A DNA stretch of 64,000 bases from Porphyridium purpureum (GCA_008690995.1 VRMN01000019.1:1-64000), one strand, 5' to 3'. Shown: positions 50,747 through 62,859, counted from the stretch's first letter. A program made the numbers and translations. The notes: a model not told the origin generated them from the sequence alone.

Positions 50747-53700
50747 ATGGGGGCGCCGGATCCTGTACCGGAAGCAGTGACGATCCGGCAAGTGGTGCCG
50801 TTGTTCACGAAACCATGTTTTGAAGACGTGACTGTGAATGGCACGAAGGTACCCGCCATGCTGGACAACGGAGCTACCGCATGTTTTGCCAGGCGCAGTT
50901 TTGTTGAAAGAATCCCCGGTTGCGTGGTCGAGTCTGTGCCAGACGTTGTCGCCAGCGCGAGAGTGGCGAATGGGCACACGCTGGACGTTATAGGGGTTGC
51001 GCAAGTCGTCGTTGACTCGCCGCATATACCCGTCCTTAAGGCAGCCAAGGCAAGCTGTGTAGCGCGGCTAATCGTCGTACGTGAGCTTTCGTACGACCTA
51101 ATCCTTGGAATTCCATGGTTTACGGTCGTTAGTCCACTTTGGGCAGAATGGGCGCGGATAGCTGCGGTGTCGTGCGGCGAAGAGCATTACTTAGCGCACC
51201 GGCCAAAAGATTCTGGCTGCGGCGCGTGCGCGCTCGGAAAAATGCGCCGCCGTCCAGCCAGGCGCACGGGCGAGCAGGCGGGTGTTCGAGACGCGCTCGA
51301 TGTGGACCTCATTGACGCGGGCCGGGACGATGGGGGTGTTGGACGCGGGGGCGAGCGTTACGCTCTGGTTGGTGCGGACAGGCGGGATGGTTGGCTTTTC
51401 GTAGAGCCAGTAGAGGATAAGACTGCCGCCTCTTGCGCGAAGGCCATGGACGTTGCTCTTGCTGGCACACATTGGCCACGAGTTGTCAAGTCCGACGGCG
51501 GCAAAGAGTTTCGCGGCGTTTTTGAAGATCTCGTGAGGCTGAAAGGTTCGCTTTCCGAGTTTGGTCTTCCGAATAGGCCGAATTCCCATGCTCTAATCGA
51601 GTCCAGAAACCGGGATGTCGTAGAGCCCACAAAAGCGGCGCTGGTAGAAGCAGGGCTCCCGGCGCGCTTTTGGCCCGATGCCATAAAGCATCAAACGTTT
51701 GTGTATAACAGGCACAGTTCCTGTCATCCCGGGCGGGAGACGCCGTACGAGAAAAGGTACGGAACCGCGTATGCACAAGACAAGTTGGCTCCGTTTGGCT
51801 GTGCGGTCTTGTTTTTGAGTGACGAGACGGGAAAGTTTGAAGCAAGGGCGAAGCTTGGCGTTCTGCTAAGATTTCATGGCGAAGTTGGCTTTGTCGTAGC
51901 CCCTGTGGATGACTTGGCGAACGGTGTTGTACGCGAGATTGCCACGCGCGACGTGGAATTTCGGAGGACGGAGTTTCCCGCACGTCGACTGGGGCTCAGA
52001 CCGCTTGGGGAGCGATTGTGGCTTGATGATGACGTCGACCGGGTTCCCGAAGACGCAGAGGAGTGCATTCGATGCAGAAAAACTCGAATTGCAGTCGTCC
52101 TTTGTTACAAGTGCCTGGGCAAGCGCGCGAAAAGGCATCGGCGGGACGGTACGTGCACTATCGGAGCATGTAAGTGCACCGTCGAAGACCTGCTGGAATA
52201 TAGCAGACGTGAGGCGCGCCATAAAAACGCTCGAGACGAGCGGGAGAGCGCAAGAGCCGAGAAGGACCGCGTTCGCGAAGAACGAGCTTCGGAGGCGATG
52301 CGCAAGCGTGCGCAGAATGCGGCAGACCAAGCTGCGAGAGAACTGGTTCTGCGGGCGAAGAGTGCTCGGGCACTCGCCAAGAAGCGCAGAAGGGAGGAAA
52401 CTGTGGCGGCGCGCGACGCGCAGGGTGCCAAGCCAGACGCCACATTCTCTGGCGTGCGAACGCGTGCGGGTCGAGCAACGAAAGCTCCCCGGCGCTTCGA
52501 GCTAAACGTGACGGAGGTCGTGCCGCGGAGCGTGGCAGTGAAGAATGAAGCATTCACTCGTGCACGCAATGACGAGCTGGAAAAGCTTGCTCGGTTCAAC
52601 GCCTGGGATTCCTCACCCGTGCAGTGGACGGCTGCTCGTACGGTTCCAAGAGCAATCTTCGTGCGTGGGCACTTCATTTACACGCTGAAGCACAAAGAGA
52701 GAGGCGCGGAGGCGCAAAGGTACAAAGTCCGTTTTGTTGCGGCTGGGAATAATTTAAAGTCGCATGATGGCGAGCGGGCTGAGCAGCCTGTGCCTTACGC
52801 AGCGCCAAGCAGCTTGGCCGCGCTTCGGTTAGTACTCGCCTGGGCCGCGGCTTGCAATCACGCCGTGATGGGCATGGACATGACGTCGGCCTACCTTCAG
52901 TCGGACTTGCGCGGTGATCCGGTGTTTATTTGTCTACCCGAGGAGGCGCCCGGGGCGCGCAAGGGAGTTTACAGGCTGCGAAAGGCACTGTATGGTCTCC
53001 CGCGCGCCGGCGCGGATTTTGTGCACGAGACAGCCGACAAATTGCGAAAGGCCGGCTGGACGGAACGCGTGGCCTCGGTCTTCTGGCGCGATGGAGTGTA
53101 TATTGTTGCCTATGTCGACGACTTCCTCATCGTTGGGCCGCAGGCTAAAATTCTACAGGTGAAGGAGGAGCTTCGAAAAATGTTCGTGTTCGATTCCCCC
53201 TGCCTGCTATCGGACGCGCAGCAGATTAGGTTTCTCGGAATCACCGTGCGGCGAGTTGGCGACCAGATCGAACTGGATCATACAGACTACGCGAGGCATC
53301 TCATTAAGTCGTATGCGTGGAGGTTGCAGAACATTGTGGGGGCGCCCAGGACGCCAGATGTGGCTGTCGAAGCGGAAGATTTCGAGAACGGCGCTCCGGA
53401 TGCTCCGCGCTCGGAGCTTGGCGCACTTCTTTGGTTAGCCCGAACCACGAGGCCAGATTTGGCACGGGCCGTCGCACGAGTAGCACGTTTAGTTGATAGG
53501 TGGAGCTTGGGAGGCGAGCGCCTGCTGAAGCGCATCTTTGAATACTTGCGCGCGAACCCGGTTTCGACTATTGTGTTTAAGATTCAGCAGCTCGCGCAGG
53601 ATGAGCTCTTCGCGCTGACCTCATTTGCAGACTCTGATTTTTCGGGCGACTGCAGCGGCGCCGCGAAGTCAACTTCGGGGATGGCGATGTTCCTATCGGC

Positions 53701-54103
53701 GGGGACCGAGCGCTATTTGGTCGACTGGGGCTCGCGGTTGCAGAGGTCAGTGGCTACCTCGTCCGCGGAAGCAGAAATAGTCGCGCTCGAAGCCGCCACC
53801 AAGGTCCTTCTGCTGAACGCGGACGTTATGGGTCATCCCGAAGCATCTCTGCATTTGGTTTCTGATAGCCAGGCAGCGATTCGAGCCGTTGAAAAGGGAT
53901 TTTCGGCAAAACTTGGGCATGCGAGGAGAACGCAGCGCATATCCATCGCGTGGCTGCATGAGCTAGCCGAGAAACGGGTGCTGAATTTGTCCTGGATAAG
54001 CGGCAAGGACAATCCCGCCGACCTGTTTACAAAACAGTTTTCAAAGTTCAAGTTTGAGAGGAAGCTTTCACTCCTTGGTATCGAACCGCAGCGAAGAGGT
54101 TGA
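50747..54103 (+). CDS. pol: Copia B pol polyprotein with Cys-rich and basic-helix linker
   Basis: The 1118-codon frame has an aspartic protease (AMLDNGATACFARR, where DNG replaces the usual DSG/DTG), and an integrase (CGACALGKMRRRP; DVDLIDAGRD; KSDGGKEFRG; NSHALIESRNRD). The linker carries CIRC, CYKC and CTIGACKC, then about 80 residues rich in Arg, Glu and Ala that look like a long helix. The RT follows (GMDMTSAYLQSDL, KALYGLPRAGADF, YVDDFLIVGP), then RNase H (FADSDFSGD, TSSAEAEIVALEAA, LVSDSQAAIRAV). The linker Cys pattern suggests zinc binding. It is a different module from the Myb-like domain at the same place in element A. Confidence 0.88.
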   Translation: MGAPDPVPEAVTIRQVVPLFTKPCFEDVTVNGTKVPAMLDNGATACFARRSFVERIPGCVVESVPDVVASARVANGHTLDVIGVAQVVVDSPHIPVLKAAKASCVARLIVVRELSYDLILGIPWFTVVSPLWAEWARIAAVSCGEEHYLAHRPKDSGCGACALGKMRRRPARRTGEQAGVRDALDVDLIDAGRDDGGVGRGGERYALVGADRRDGWLFVEPVEDKTAASCAKAMDVALAGTHWPRVVKSDGGKEFRGVFEDLVRLKGSLSEFGLPNRPNSHALIESRNRDVVEPTKAALVEAGLPARFWPDAIKHQTFVYNRHSSCHPGRETPYEKRYGTAYAQDKLAPFGCAVLFLSDETGKFEARAKLGVLLRFHGEVGFVVAPVDDLANGVVREIATRDVEFRRTEFPARRLGLRPLGERLWLDDDVDRVPEDAEECIRCRKTRIAVVLCYKCLGKRAKRHRRDGTCTIGACKCTVEDLLEYSRREARHKNARDERESARAEKDRVREERASEAMRKRAQNAADQAARELVLRAKSARALAKKRRREETVAARDAQGAKPDATFSGVRTRAGRATKAPRRFELNVTEVVPRSVAVKNEAFTRARNDELEKLARFNAWDSSPVQWTAARTVPRAIFVRGHFIYTLKHKERGAEAQRYKVRFVAAGNNLKSHDGERAEQPVPYAAPSSLAALRLVLAWAAACNHAVMGMDMTSAYLQSDLRGDPVFICLPEEAPGARKGVYRLRKALYGLPRAGADFVHETADKLRKAGWTERVASVFWRDGVYIVAYVDDFLIVGPQAKILQVKEELRKMFVFDSPCLLSDAQQIRFLGITVRRVGDQIELDHTDYARHLIKSYAWRLQNIVGAPRTPDVAVEAEDFENGAPDAPRSELGALLWLARTTRPDLARAVARVARLVDRWSLGGERLLKRIFEYLRANPVSTIVFKIQQLAQDELFALTSFADSDFSGDCSGAAKSTSGMAMFLSAGTERYLVDWGSRLQRSVATSSAEAEIVALEAATKVLLLNADVMGHPEASLHLVSDSQAAIRAVEKGFSAKLGHARRTQRISIAWLHELAEKRVLNLSWISGKDNPADLFTKQFSKFKFERKLSLLGIEPQRRG

Positions 54104-54137
54104 GGTCGGTGAGCAAAAATTTGCTTAGAAGGGGGCG

Positions 54138-54425
54138 CAGTAAAGGGACGGTTTAGCGTAACGGCTAGGATCCGTTTGCTGTAACGGTTAGTGACCGTTC
54201 TAAGCAAGACTTTGGCGCCCACCTCGGTACGGTGCGGCAGCTTTCGGTGACCGTTGCAGACGACGTTGGTCCGTGCGTGTCCTGCCGGAGTGCGGGTATA
54301 AATTGCAGTCGCGGACGAAGTTTTCGGGTCCAAGACGCAGCAGTCAAGTAGAAAGGAGTATCATCCTTCAGTGCAAGCAAGACAAGAGTAAAGTTGCGTT
54401 ATACTTGAAGCTAACACTTCTACAG
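54138..54425 (+). repeat. Right LTR of copia B
   Basis: A 288-bp copy of the left LTR, preceded by the purine-rich AGAAGGGGG. Confidence 0.85.
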
Positions 54426-54430
54426 CTTGT

Positions 54431-54783
54431 GCAAGAAGTTTTGTGACGCACATCATCGACCGCTTGGTTGTGTGCTGAGTTCGTGATTTTGACAAGGGTT
54501 TAGTTGTTTCCATATCGTAGAATCCAGATGCTTGTTCTTTGCCAACTCGATCTGTTTCTCTTTATTGTGACTCCCCTTAAGGGGAAAGAGGACTAAAAGA
54601 GCGAAAAAGAGAAGATTTCTGTCACGAGGCGCTCTTATATAGGCAAGTGCATACGCGTAGCGAACGGAATGAGCCGTACAAGGCTGACCTACAGTCTAAA
54701 CAGTGAGCCGTATTTCAGAAGTGGTGCATCCTGATTGAGCGTATACCCAGCACCCATGGCTGTTGGTTTCTCAGTCGGGTAAC
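54431..54783. other. Spacer between copia elements B and D
   Basis: About 350 bp of pre-existing DNA lie between two separate insertions. It contains a CCCCTTAAGGGG palindrome near 54575 and no gene. It ends in GTAAC (54779-54783), the target duplication of D. Confidence 0.6.
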
Positions 54784-55090
54784 TGTCGTCGTGATCACTG
54801 TACTCATGTATTTTCAGAGGCGTCTCACATGTCGGTTGGTTCAAGTTCCTGAATAATATAAATAGCGCGGCCCTTATCTTGGCGGTCACGCGCAGGGAAG
54901 AAAAGTAAGATAAGAATTTAGTAAAGTGTGCGAGAGAAATCTTACGGTAGAGTTCAAAGTGCGAAAGAGGGGACTACCCGGAACGCGCAGGAACACCACG
55001 GAGCCCATGACCAGACGGTCCTCGGCTCCGTAGTTTCACTCCCACGCTCTTGAAGATATCTTCCGGGACGCAATCCCGAGTATTGCGACA
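54784..55090 (+). repeat. Left LTR of copia D
   Basis: The LTR begins TGTCGTCG and ends TTGCGACA. It has a TATAAAT box (about 54857). Near its end it has two stems: GGAGCC/GGCTCC enclosing GACC-AGAC-GGTC, and CGGGA/TCCCG (55064-55078). Confidence 0.88.
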
Positions 55091-55158
55091 TTTGCAAATT
55101 CGCTGAAGAAGTGTGGCTGAACAATTTCGCGTGAGAAAAGGTTCGGGGTCAAGCGAAA

Positions 55159-58100
55159 ATGAGTGATCAACACACACCACGCAGCTCGAGTGGACGGGCA
55201 ACCCCGACACGGGCTGCGGAAGTCGCGCGCGCCAGCGGAGTATCCCGACCGCCGGTACGCGAGTCGAGCAACAGTGGCGATTCGCGTAGCCTTTTGGACA
55301 CGGGCGTAGTGGCGCCTGCATGGTGGCCGAGTTCACTACGCATTAATGACGAAGTGGGCGACCTCCTCCAAATGGCCGTAGCCGCTCCCAACGACTTCAT
55401 TGAAATGCTCATGGTTGAGCAGGTCGTCACGGTCGACTGGCTCATGGCGCGTGGCGGCCCTGTGTCTGTTCAGGCGTGGATCGAATTCTGCCGGGAGAGA
55501 GGGATTCCGAATTTTGAACCAGGCACGAGCGTTCGCACGTCGTTCCAACGATTTTCTATATTTTCCATTCAAGATGAGCTGCATCATACGGGACCCCACG
55601 TGGCAATGGCCAATGGTCTGAATGAACTTCCCGGAGCAAATGCATCGAGCACTCCTGGTGCTAGAGCAGCGTCGCAACAACCTGCGACGAGGCCCGAGTT
55701 ACAGCAGCCCATTGGAACCATAGGCTCGAACGAGCTTGGCACCATGACCGAATCGTCTGGATCAGCACCTCCTGGTGCTTCGTACAACTTCATAAGATTC
55801 ATGGCAGAATCGCGATTCACAGGAGAGCCTGGTTCTGTTCCTTTCAGTAAGTGGGTTAATCGTCTGAAATCTGCACGCGAGATCTTTGGCGTGACTGACG
55901 CGCAAGTTTCCAACGCATTACCGCTTATTACCGCTGGACAAGCCGAGTCACTGCTTCATTCTCGGGCTGATCAATGCCGCAGACTTGGACAAAAACTATC
56001 CTTGCTGGAAAAGACCTTTTCGTCCGAGAGTGCGAGAAGCGCTTACAAACAAATGCTTAAAAGTGCAAATTTTGCCACTTTCGAGCGGGAGGGAACGACA
56101 CGTGAGCGTGCCTTCGACGTCTTGGTCAAACACGTAGAGAACATCTGTTCATTTCTTGGGCAACCATATGATAGCCCAGACCAAGTTGCAGACTATGTGA
56201 TTCAAGCGATGTATGCGTCCAATTACGCACCAGCGCTTTCACTCGTCAAAACACGTGATAGTGTGGACACGCTCGCTGAACTTCGCGTTTTCCTGAGTCA
56301 ATTGGACGCCCGTAAAGGCCGATTACTGCCGGGCAACGAAACATCAGGGGTCTATTTAGGGCATGAGAAATACAATGGCCCTAGCGGTCCACGCAAAAGG
56401 GACGACAACAAACACAAGACCGTACAAACATGCTCGTTCTGTGGCCTTCGCGGCCACGAGGAGCCGCGGTGCTGGAAGAAATATGGACGACCCCTCGCCA
56501 AAGTGGCCTTGGTCGATGGAGTTGACGGCCAAGACGAACATGAACAAGCCAGCAGTGAGCGCACAGAGGAGACCGACGTACTAGACAACGACGGAGCATT
56601 TCTTGTATCAGACGCAATCTATAGCAGCCGGGATGTGTATCAGTGTACGGGATCCGTTTTCTCCGTTGGTGCATTTCGTGGATTTTGTATCGACACAGGC
56701 GCGCCATCGTGTTGCGGACTCGAACAATGGAAAGCATATTGCGACGCAACAGGCCAGCCCAATACCCTGCTCCCTTGCGACCGCACGCTCGTTTGGGGTG
56801 TTGCGCAGAAAGCAATCGGCTGTGGCAGCGTGCGCATACCAGTCACCAACGCCAAATTCCTGTCTTGGAATGTCCCTGTTGTGCAACATGATTTACCAAT
56901 GCTTGTCGGGCTGGACCTTATGCAAGCACATAACATCAAGGTGGACACTGCATCTGCCAAACTAGAAATTCCTGGCCACGACCCAGTTCATCTTTTTCAC
57001 GCACAAGGAAAGCTCTGGATACGCGCAAGCGACTGCGACGTAATTTGTTACACAACCCCAGAATTATCTACGTTGCACCGGCGATTTGGCCACGCGCACC
57101 ATGAACAGTTGCGCGCAGTATTGTCCAGAGCGGGCGAGCCACTGACAAATGAGGAAGCCAAGGAATTGAAGCGATTGTGTGCAGAATGCCCAGTTTGTCA
57201 ATGGTACGCAGGCCGCCGTTCTCGATATCGTGCAAGCGCAGACATTTCGGTCGAGTTTAATGATCACATCGTCGCCGACTTCTTCTGGCTTGAGCATGGA
57301 GAGCCAGTCCGCAAGGAAAAGGTTTTGCACATCATCTGCGCCGGTACGCGTCTGCAAGTTGCTTTCTTTGTTCCCACCACTGATACAGCACTAGACACGT
57401 TTCGCCGCATCTTGTCCTGTTGGTTTGTTCCATTCGGTCTCCCGCGCAAGCTACACTGCGATCAAGACAATCTGATGAGCAGTCAAGAATTCATACGAGC
57501 CTGCGCAAACTTAGGGACTCAAGTTGAGCCCGTCGCTATAGAAGCGCATTGGTCCGTCGGACTGATTGAGCGACAGCATGGCCCCTTAAGGAAAGTATTT
57601 TCTCGAGTGCTACGAGATGCTCCCAACTTGGAACGAGACGCTGCATCTCGAGCAGAAGCTCTCTCACTGTCCGTGTTTGCCGTCAATTCCATTCAAGGAA
57701 TTGATGGGCTCGTGCCATATCTGTTGGCGTTCGGAACAATCCCACGAGTCCCTTTACATCCAGGGACAGTTCCACCCACTCAGGCAGACCTGAAAGAACT
57801 GCAAGGATTAGCAAGGCGAGGTCTTTTCGACACAAAGACACTCGCGTCAAATGGTGCAAACGTTCTCTCAACCAGAATGATACGAACCCGAAAAGCAGAC
57901 GGAACAATGAAATCCAGACTGGTTGTACAAGGCGACCAACGCGATCGTCAGCGCGGCGAGATCTCTCTTGAATCTCCTACCGTTTCACGCGTGAGTCAGC
58001 GTGTCCTGGCAAGCTTGGCCGTGACGTTCAAGGTACCAATCGCCTACCGAGACTACTCACAGGCATACGTACAATCCACGTACAAGTTATCCCGCGACGT

Positions 58101-59292
58101 CTTCGTGCGGTTCCGTCCGCAAGACCAACGCGATCTGGAGGACATTCTCGGTCCGATGCCAAATCCGTGCCGATTGGTCTACCCATTATACGGTCTGCAA
58201 GAGAGCGGGACTTACTGGTATTCGTCGCTCAAGGCCCAGCTACAGAACAATGGATTCCGCCCGACCGCGCTCGACAGTGCATTTCTTCGACATGAAACCA
58301 ATGAAGGAGCCGCAGGTACGGTGGTCGACGACGTGATCGTCTGCGGATCGCCGTTGGTCATGGAGGCAGAAGCTCAGTGTGCCAAAAACTTCGACAACAA
58401 GGGGCGAACTGGACCGCCGTTTACTTTCTCAGGCATCGAATACTCCCGGCGCGGAGAATGTATCCTGTTTTCTCAAGCCAACTACATAACTGGCATGTCC
58501 GCTCGTCGGAAAGGAGCCAGCTTTCGAGACTTCTGAAGCCTCCGCGGCCAACTATCTTACGTCGCGCATGCTGTCCGCCCTGATTGCCTTGCAACTGCAG
58601 CCATCTCGTCTCAAGTTACGGAGGAACAATTCCACCCTTGCCACATGACTCCTCTGAATAGGAAAGTCCGCGAACTTCTGGAGTCTCCAGATAGAGGGCT
58701 GGTATTCGTTCCGCTGCAAGGGACAGACTTTTGTATTCGCGCTTTTGGAGATGCTAGTTATGCTACAAATGCCGACAAGTCATCGCAAATGGGCGTCGCC
58801 GTATTTTTGGGAACGCGAAGTGGTGACCGGGTCCATCCGCTGGTCATGAATAGCAACAAAACCAACCGCGTCACGTACAGCGTCCTGGGTGCCGAATTGT
58901 TAGCCCTGTGTGTAGCGTTTGACTGGGCGGAGTCACTACAAGTGGAGCTTCAACATTTACTGGGAGCTGACATCCCAATTAGCTTGGCAACAGACTCACA
59001 AAGCCTGTTCAGTTGCATCGCGAGCAAGACCACGTTGGACGAAAAGAGGCTAATGATTCGTTTGCTCGTGCTCCGCGAGGGCTTTGACCAACGACACATC
59101 GACGAGCTAGCATTGGTTCCTGGGCGCCTCAATGTTGCTGATCCTTTAACCAAACTCATGCGGAGCGACATCTGGACAGCAATTATGACCGACGGAATCT
59201 TGCCCAGGTACAAAACGTCACGAGTTTATTTCTGCAACGATCAAGAAATCCCACACCATCATATCCACTCTGCATCCCATGGAACCCTCTGA
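55159..59292 (+). pseudogene. Copia D gag-pol coding region
   Basis: Parts in order: gag with a conserved GGPVSVQAWIEFCRERGIPN block and CCHC knuckle (CSFCGLRGHEEPRC); protease (FCIDTGAPSCCG); integrase (HRRFGHAHH, CPVCQWYAGRR, VEFNDHIVADFFW); reverse transcriptase (YRDYSQAYVQST, YPLYGLQESGTYW, VDDVIVCG); and RNase H (FGDASYATN, VLGAELLALC, LATDSQSLFSCI). Protein identity with C is moderate, so C and D are separate subfamilies. It is broken as noted for the whole element. Confidence 0.85.
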
Positions 59293-59373
59293 AGAACGTA
59301 CATGATCACACCTCCAAATTTCCGGAAGAGGTTGCACCTTGGTGCACAAGGTGCAAAAACAAAAAGACCCCAG

Positions 59374-59680
59374 TGTCGTCGTGATCACTGTACTCATGTA
59401 TTTTCAGAGGCGTCTCACATGTCGGTTGGTTCAAGTTCCTGAATAATATAAATAGCGCGGCCCTTATCTTGGCGGTCACGCGCAGGGAAGAAAAGTAAGA
59501 TAAGAATTTAGTAAAGTGTGCGAGAGAAATCTTACGGTAGAGTTCAAAGTGCGAAAGAGGGGACTACCCGGAACGCGCAGGAACACCACGGAGCCCATGA
59601 CCAGACGGTCCTCGGCTCCGTAGTTTCACTCCCACGCTCTTGAAGATATCTTCCGGGACGCAATCCCGAGTATTGCGACA
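59374..59680 (+). repeat. Right LTR of copia D
   Basis: Identical by eye to the left LTR. The target duplication GTAAC follows at 59681-59685. Confidence 0.9.
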
Positions 59681-59685
59681 GTAAC

Positions 59686-60094
59686 CAGCAACAAGGGGGC
59701 TATTTTCAGGCTCTTCAGAACACTGGGTCAAATACTACACTGCGCGTGCAAGAGAAAGGACACGCACCTGTCTGGCGGTATGAGTACAAAAGGAGCGCCG
59801 CCTGTTCACGCGTGTCTGGTGCTTGGAAAAGAAAAAGACAAGAGACAAGGAAAACAAAACAAAAAAAAAAAAAACCCAGAACAAAAGAACAAAACAAAAG
59901 TAAAAGCTTGAGCATTTGGCGTGCACACATCGTGATCTGCGCACATCATAAATGGGAGACGTCCCGGCATCAGAGCTACGGCTCGATCCGCGGGACGCTC
60001 AAACGTTATTTTTCCTACAAGTTTGGCTCGCTCACGAAGGGGAACATCGCTCGTGAAAATGCGAGGGAGGCGAGTTCCGTCTTAGGATGCGCGC
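59686..60094. other. Upstream flank of the Fanzor relic
   Basis: No gene is seen. An A-rich low-complexity run (59836-59900) and a GTCCCG/CGGGAC inverted pair (about 59962-59996) are the only notable features. The promoter of the nuclease gene would be expected here. Confidence 0.4.
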
Positions 60095-61160
60095 ATGAGC
60101 GCGCGCACGCACGCGGGCGGCGAGCAACGCGGCACAGGTACGAGAAGCGTGGCAGGGGAGGAGAGCGGAGCGACGGGCGTGTCGCAGAGCGAAGCAGCGC
60201 CGATGCCAGAGCGTCCTTCGGCACGACGACGGCGAGCGAGTACGGCGGGTGACCGGGAAGAAGTGATGCCCTTCTGGTCCGAGTCGATGGCGGCCATATC
60301 AGCCTTGATGTGGTCGCCAACCGTAGCCACGTAGAAAGAGTTCGCGGATGGCGTATTCTGCTCGCGCGCAAAATCAACGTGGTTTCGCGAACGTGGCAAG
60401 GAAGCAGTCCCCGGTCGGCACGTACCGGTCACCTCGTCAGCTCTATTCGCGGCCTGGCCACGGACATCGGTAGGCGAGCAACTCCTGGAGCTGCGAGTAA
60501 GCGCGAAAGGGCTTTTGCAGCTGCCGTCTGGAAAGGAAATCGAGGCGGTTGAAAAGCAGCTGGGCGCAGCTGTAGCCGCCTCAAAAGACAAGGTGACTTC
60601 CGTCCTCCGGGTGGACCAGCAGCTTATACTTGAGCTGTTCCGTGCTGCTCGGTGGACGTACAACCACTGCGTCGCGCTTCTAAACAGCCCAGAGGCGGAA
60701 GCAGACCGGCGAAGTAGTGGAAACACCGTGAATGTGGTGCAGTATCTGCGGTCTCGGGTGGTGAACAATGGCAGTAATCACGTCGCTGCGAACCCGTGGC
60801 TCAGGTCCATTCCACATGATATTCGGGATGGCGCGTGTGCGGATGCGATTGCAGCGTTTCAGGCTTGTCGAAGCAATGTGGCAGCCGGGAATACATTGCA
60901 TTTCAGGCTCGGTTTTCGGTCGCGAAAGGCTCACAAGAGTCAATTTATATTCGCAAACAATGGGCTGAGCAGTATGTGGACTTCATTATCCTCTCGGTGC
61001 CGTGGGCCGCACCCATGCGGTTGTGGTCAGGTCGAGGTGTCGGTGTAACGCGCGGGCCTATCAACATAGATTATCGCCTGCAGCGAACACCGACGAACAA
61101 GTTGTATTTGTGCATACCACACAGGTTCACACAGTGCAGCCTGACGAGTGAACCACCACC

Positions 61161-61205
61161 GTAGCAGCAGCCATAAGAGCAACAGCAGCAACAGCAGCAG
61201 CAGCA
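61161..61205. repeat. CAG microsatellite inside the Fanzor relic
   Basis: CAG/CAA-rich repeats between the bridging beta-strand segment and RuvC-I expand the reading frame into poly-Gln. Confidence 0.85.
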
Positions 61206-62480
61206 CACGGCCGAAAACCAAGGCCGATGTGATTCGCAATTGCGTGTCGTTGCAGTAGACCCGGGCGTCCGAACATTTCAAACGCTTTTCGACCCGGGTC
61301 CGAGCTGTGCAATTTCTGTGGGAGCCGGCGACATCGGTCGCATTTCCCGACTCTGCAAGAGCTTGGACGATTTAATGTCCAAGATTGCGTCTGCGGAGAT
61401 CGCGCGCCGGCGCCATGCGCTGCGCCGAGCCGCACGCTGCGCACGCGATTGTATGCGCAACCAAGTGGATAAGGTCCACAAGCAGCTCGCCGCATTCCTT
61501 GTGCGCGAGTATGACCTGATCCTGTTGCCCACGTTAGCAGTGTCCAATATGGTCCGCCGTCGTGACCGCAAGATTCGTTCCACGGCAGCGCGTCAAATGA
61601 TCTCCTGGGGTCATTTTCTGTTGAAATACACGTGTTCTTGTTTTGGTTGTTTACACCTCCAAGCAAGGGGTCTTCCCGAACGGGAGGTGTGCTACTGCTT
61701 GGTTCGGCTCCAGGCGCGAGGTCTGCTCGAACGGGAGCCTGTTTTTCCAAGGGTCGCACAGAGATGTTGCACTACCGAGTAGCTCTACTCCAGGCAATGC
61801 TGCGAATTACCACACCTCTTCTTGTTTTTACAAACTTCTTCCTTGTTGTTCTTTTTTATTCTCTTTTCACAGTTGCGCTGTTCCACAAGTGGTCCTTGTT
61901 TTATACCCGACGGCACTGCCGCACACATATGTGTAGATTGCGCTATCTTCCTGGAGGACACGCATGCACGCGAATCAGCCCTGTTCTGATATGCGATCTT
62001 GCCCTGCTGATACTTTGGGTCATGCTCAAGTTAGTCTGAGAAGTGCGGGCGCGACTGCTTCTATGGATTTGGCTCAAAGGTACAGTCTGGCTATGACGTG
62101 CGTTCTGACAAAGTGTTGTGAGTATTTTCGACATTTTCGCTTCCAAAGACGAATTGCATTTGTCGCAAAAATCACGGGTTGCGTCCCGGAAGGAGTTCTT
62201 CAGATTGCACGGAGACAAATCGGTACCACGTCCGCCAGCCGTCTAGCCACGGGCGTGCGCAAGCACGAGCACGGAGCGGTATGCTATTACCCTCAGGCGC
62301 TCACCTTGTGCTTTGCAAAAGGTGTTTATCTCCACGCAATAAAAGTCTTATCTATCTCCTTGCCTCGTCCGACACTTTGACCTCCGAAGGCAAGTACGAC
62401 GGCTATGCTATACAGGCGAGAATGCACTATTCAAACTGATCCTGTCGGGTAGACAAGATTATGACTGGAAAATCATGACA

Positions 62481-62859
62481 CTAGAAGGGAATATGAGATC
62501 GAGCGCAGCCAACAGCGTTTTCACCACCAAACGCCCAAGAAGACTGAGAGGGTCCAGTGCTACTAGTAAAGCACCTTTTACCATACGCCTATGTGTCAGA
62601 GCCTCTAACTAAAACTCTACGCTACATCCCACAGAGCTGCCTGCTCGGTCCGGCTTAAGTACCTTCTCCCGAGCCTCGGACTTCTGCTCGCGTGCGGGTT
62701 TCGGATGGTGTTGGCGTTCGAACCCGGCACGTATGCGAAGTGCGGCCGTATCGGCTAATGGCCGCCCGGAGTGGTTTCGAAAACATACCTCCTTTCGCTG
62801 TACCCCGAACCGATATTAAGTACAGCTTGGGGAGTGACAGGACGACCTGGTTTCTTCCA
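62481..62859 (-). repeat. Solo LTR of family E, reverse orientation
   Basis: A 379-bp LTR, about 98 percent identical to 35956-36334, with no internal element sequence on either side. No clear target duplication is seen. It is read as a solo LTR. Confidence 0.8.

Larger units (their letters stand above)
49598..54425 (+). mobile_element. Ty1/copia LTR retrotransposon B, looks whole
   Basis: This is a 4.8-kb element with LTRs of 289 and 288 bp, about 97 percent identical by eye, so older than A and D. The 5-bp target duplication CTTGT is seen on both sides (49593-49597, 54426-54430). Order: LTR, primer-binding site, gag, pol with integrase before RT, purine-rich tract, LTR. It appears unbroken. 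Confidence 0.9.
54784..59680 (+). mobile_element. Ty1/copia LTR retrotransposon D, very young but broken
   Basis: This 4.9-kb element has two 307-bp LTRs (54784-55090 and 59374-59680) that look identical, so it inserted very recently. The 5-bp target duplication GTAAC lies on both sides. It belongs to the same family as C, with a fused gag-pol layout. The coding region is broken, with an estimated one to two breaks. Identical LTRs beside a broken body suggest that the copy was mobilised with help from a relative. Confidence 0.9.
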
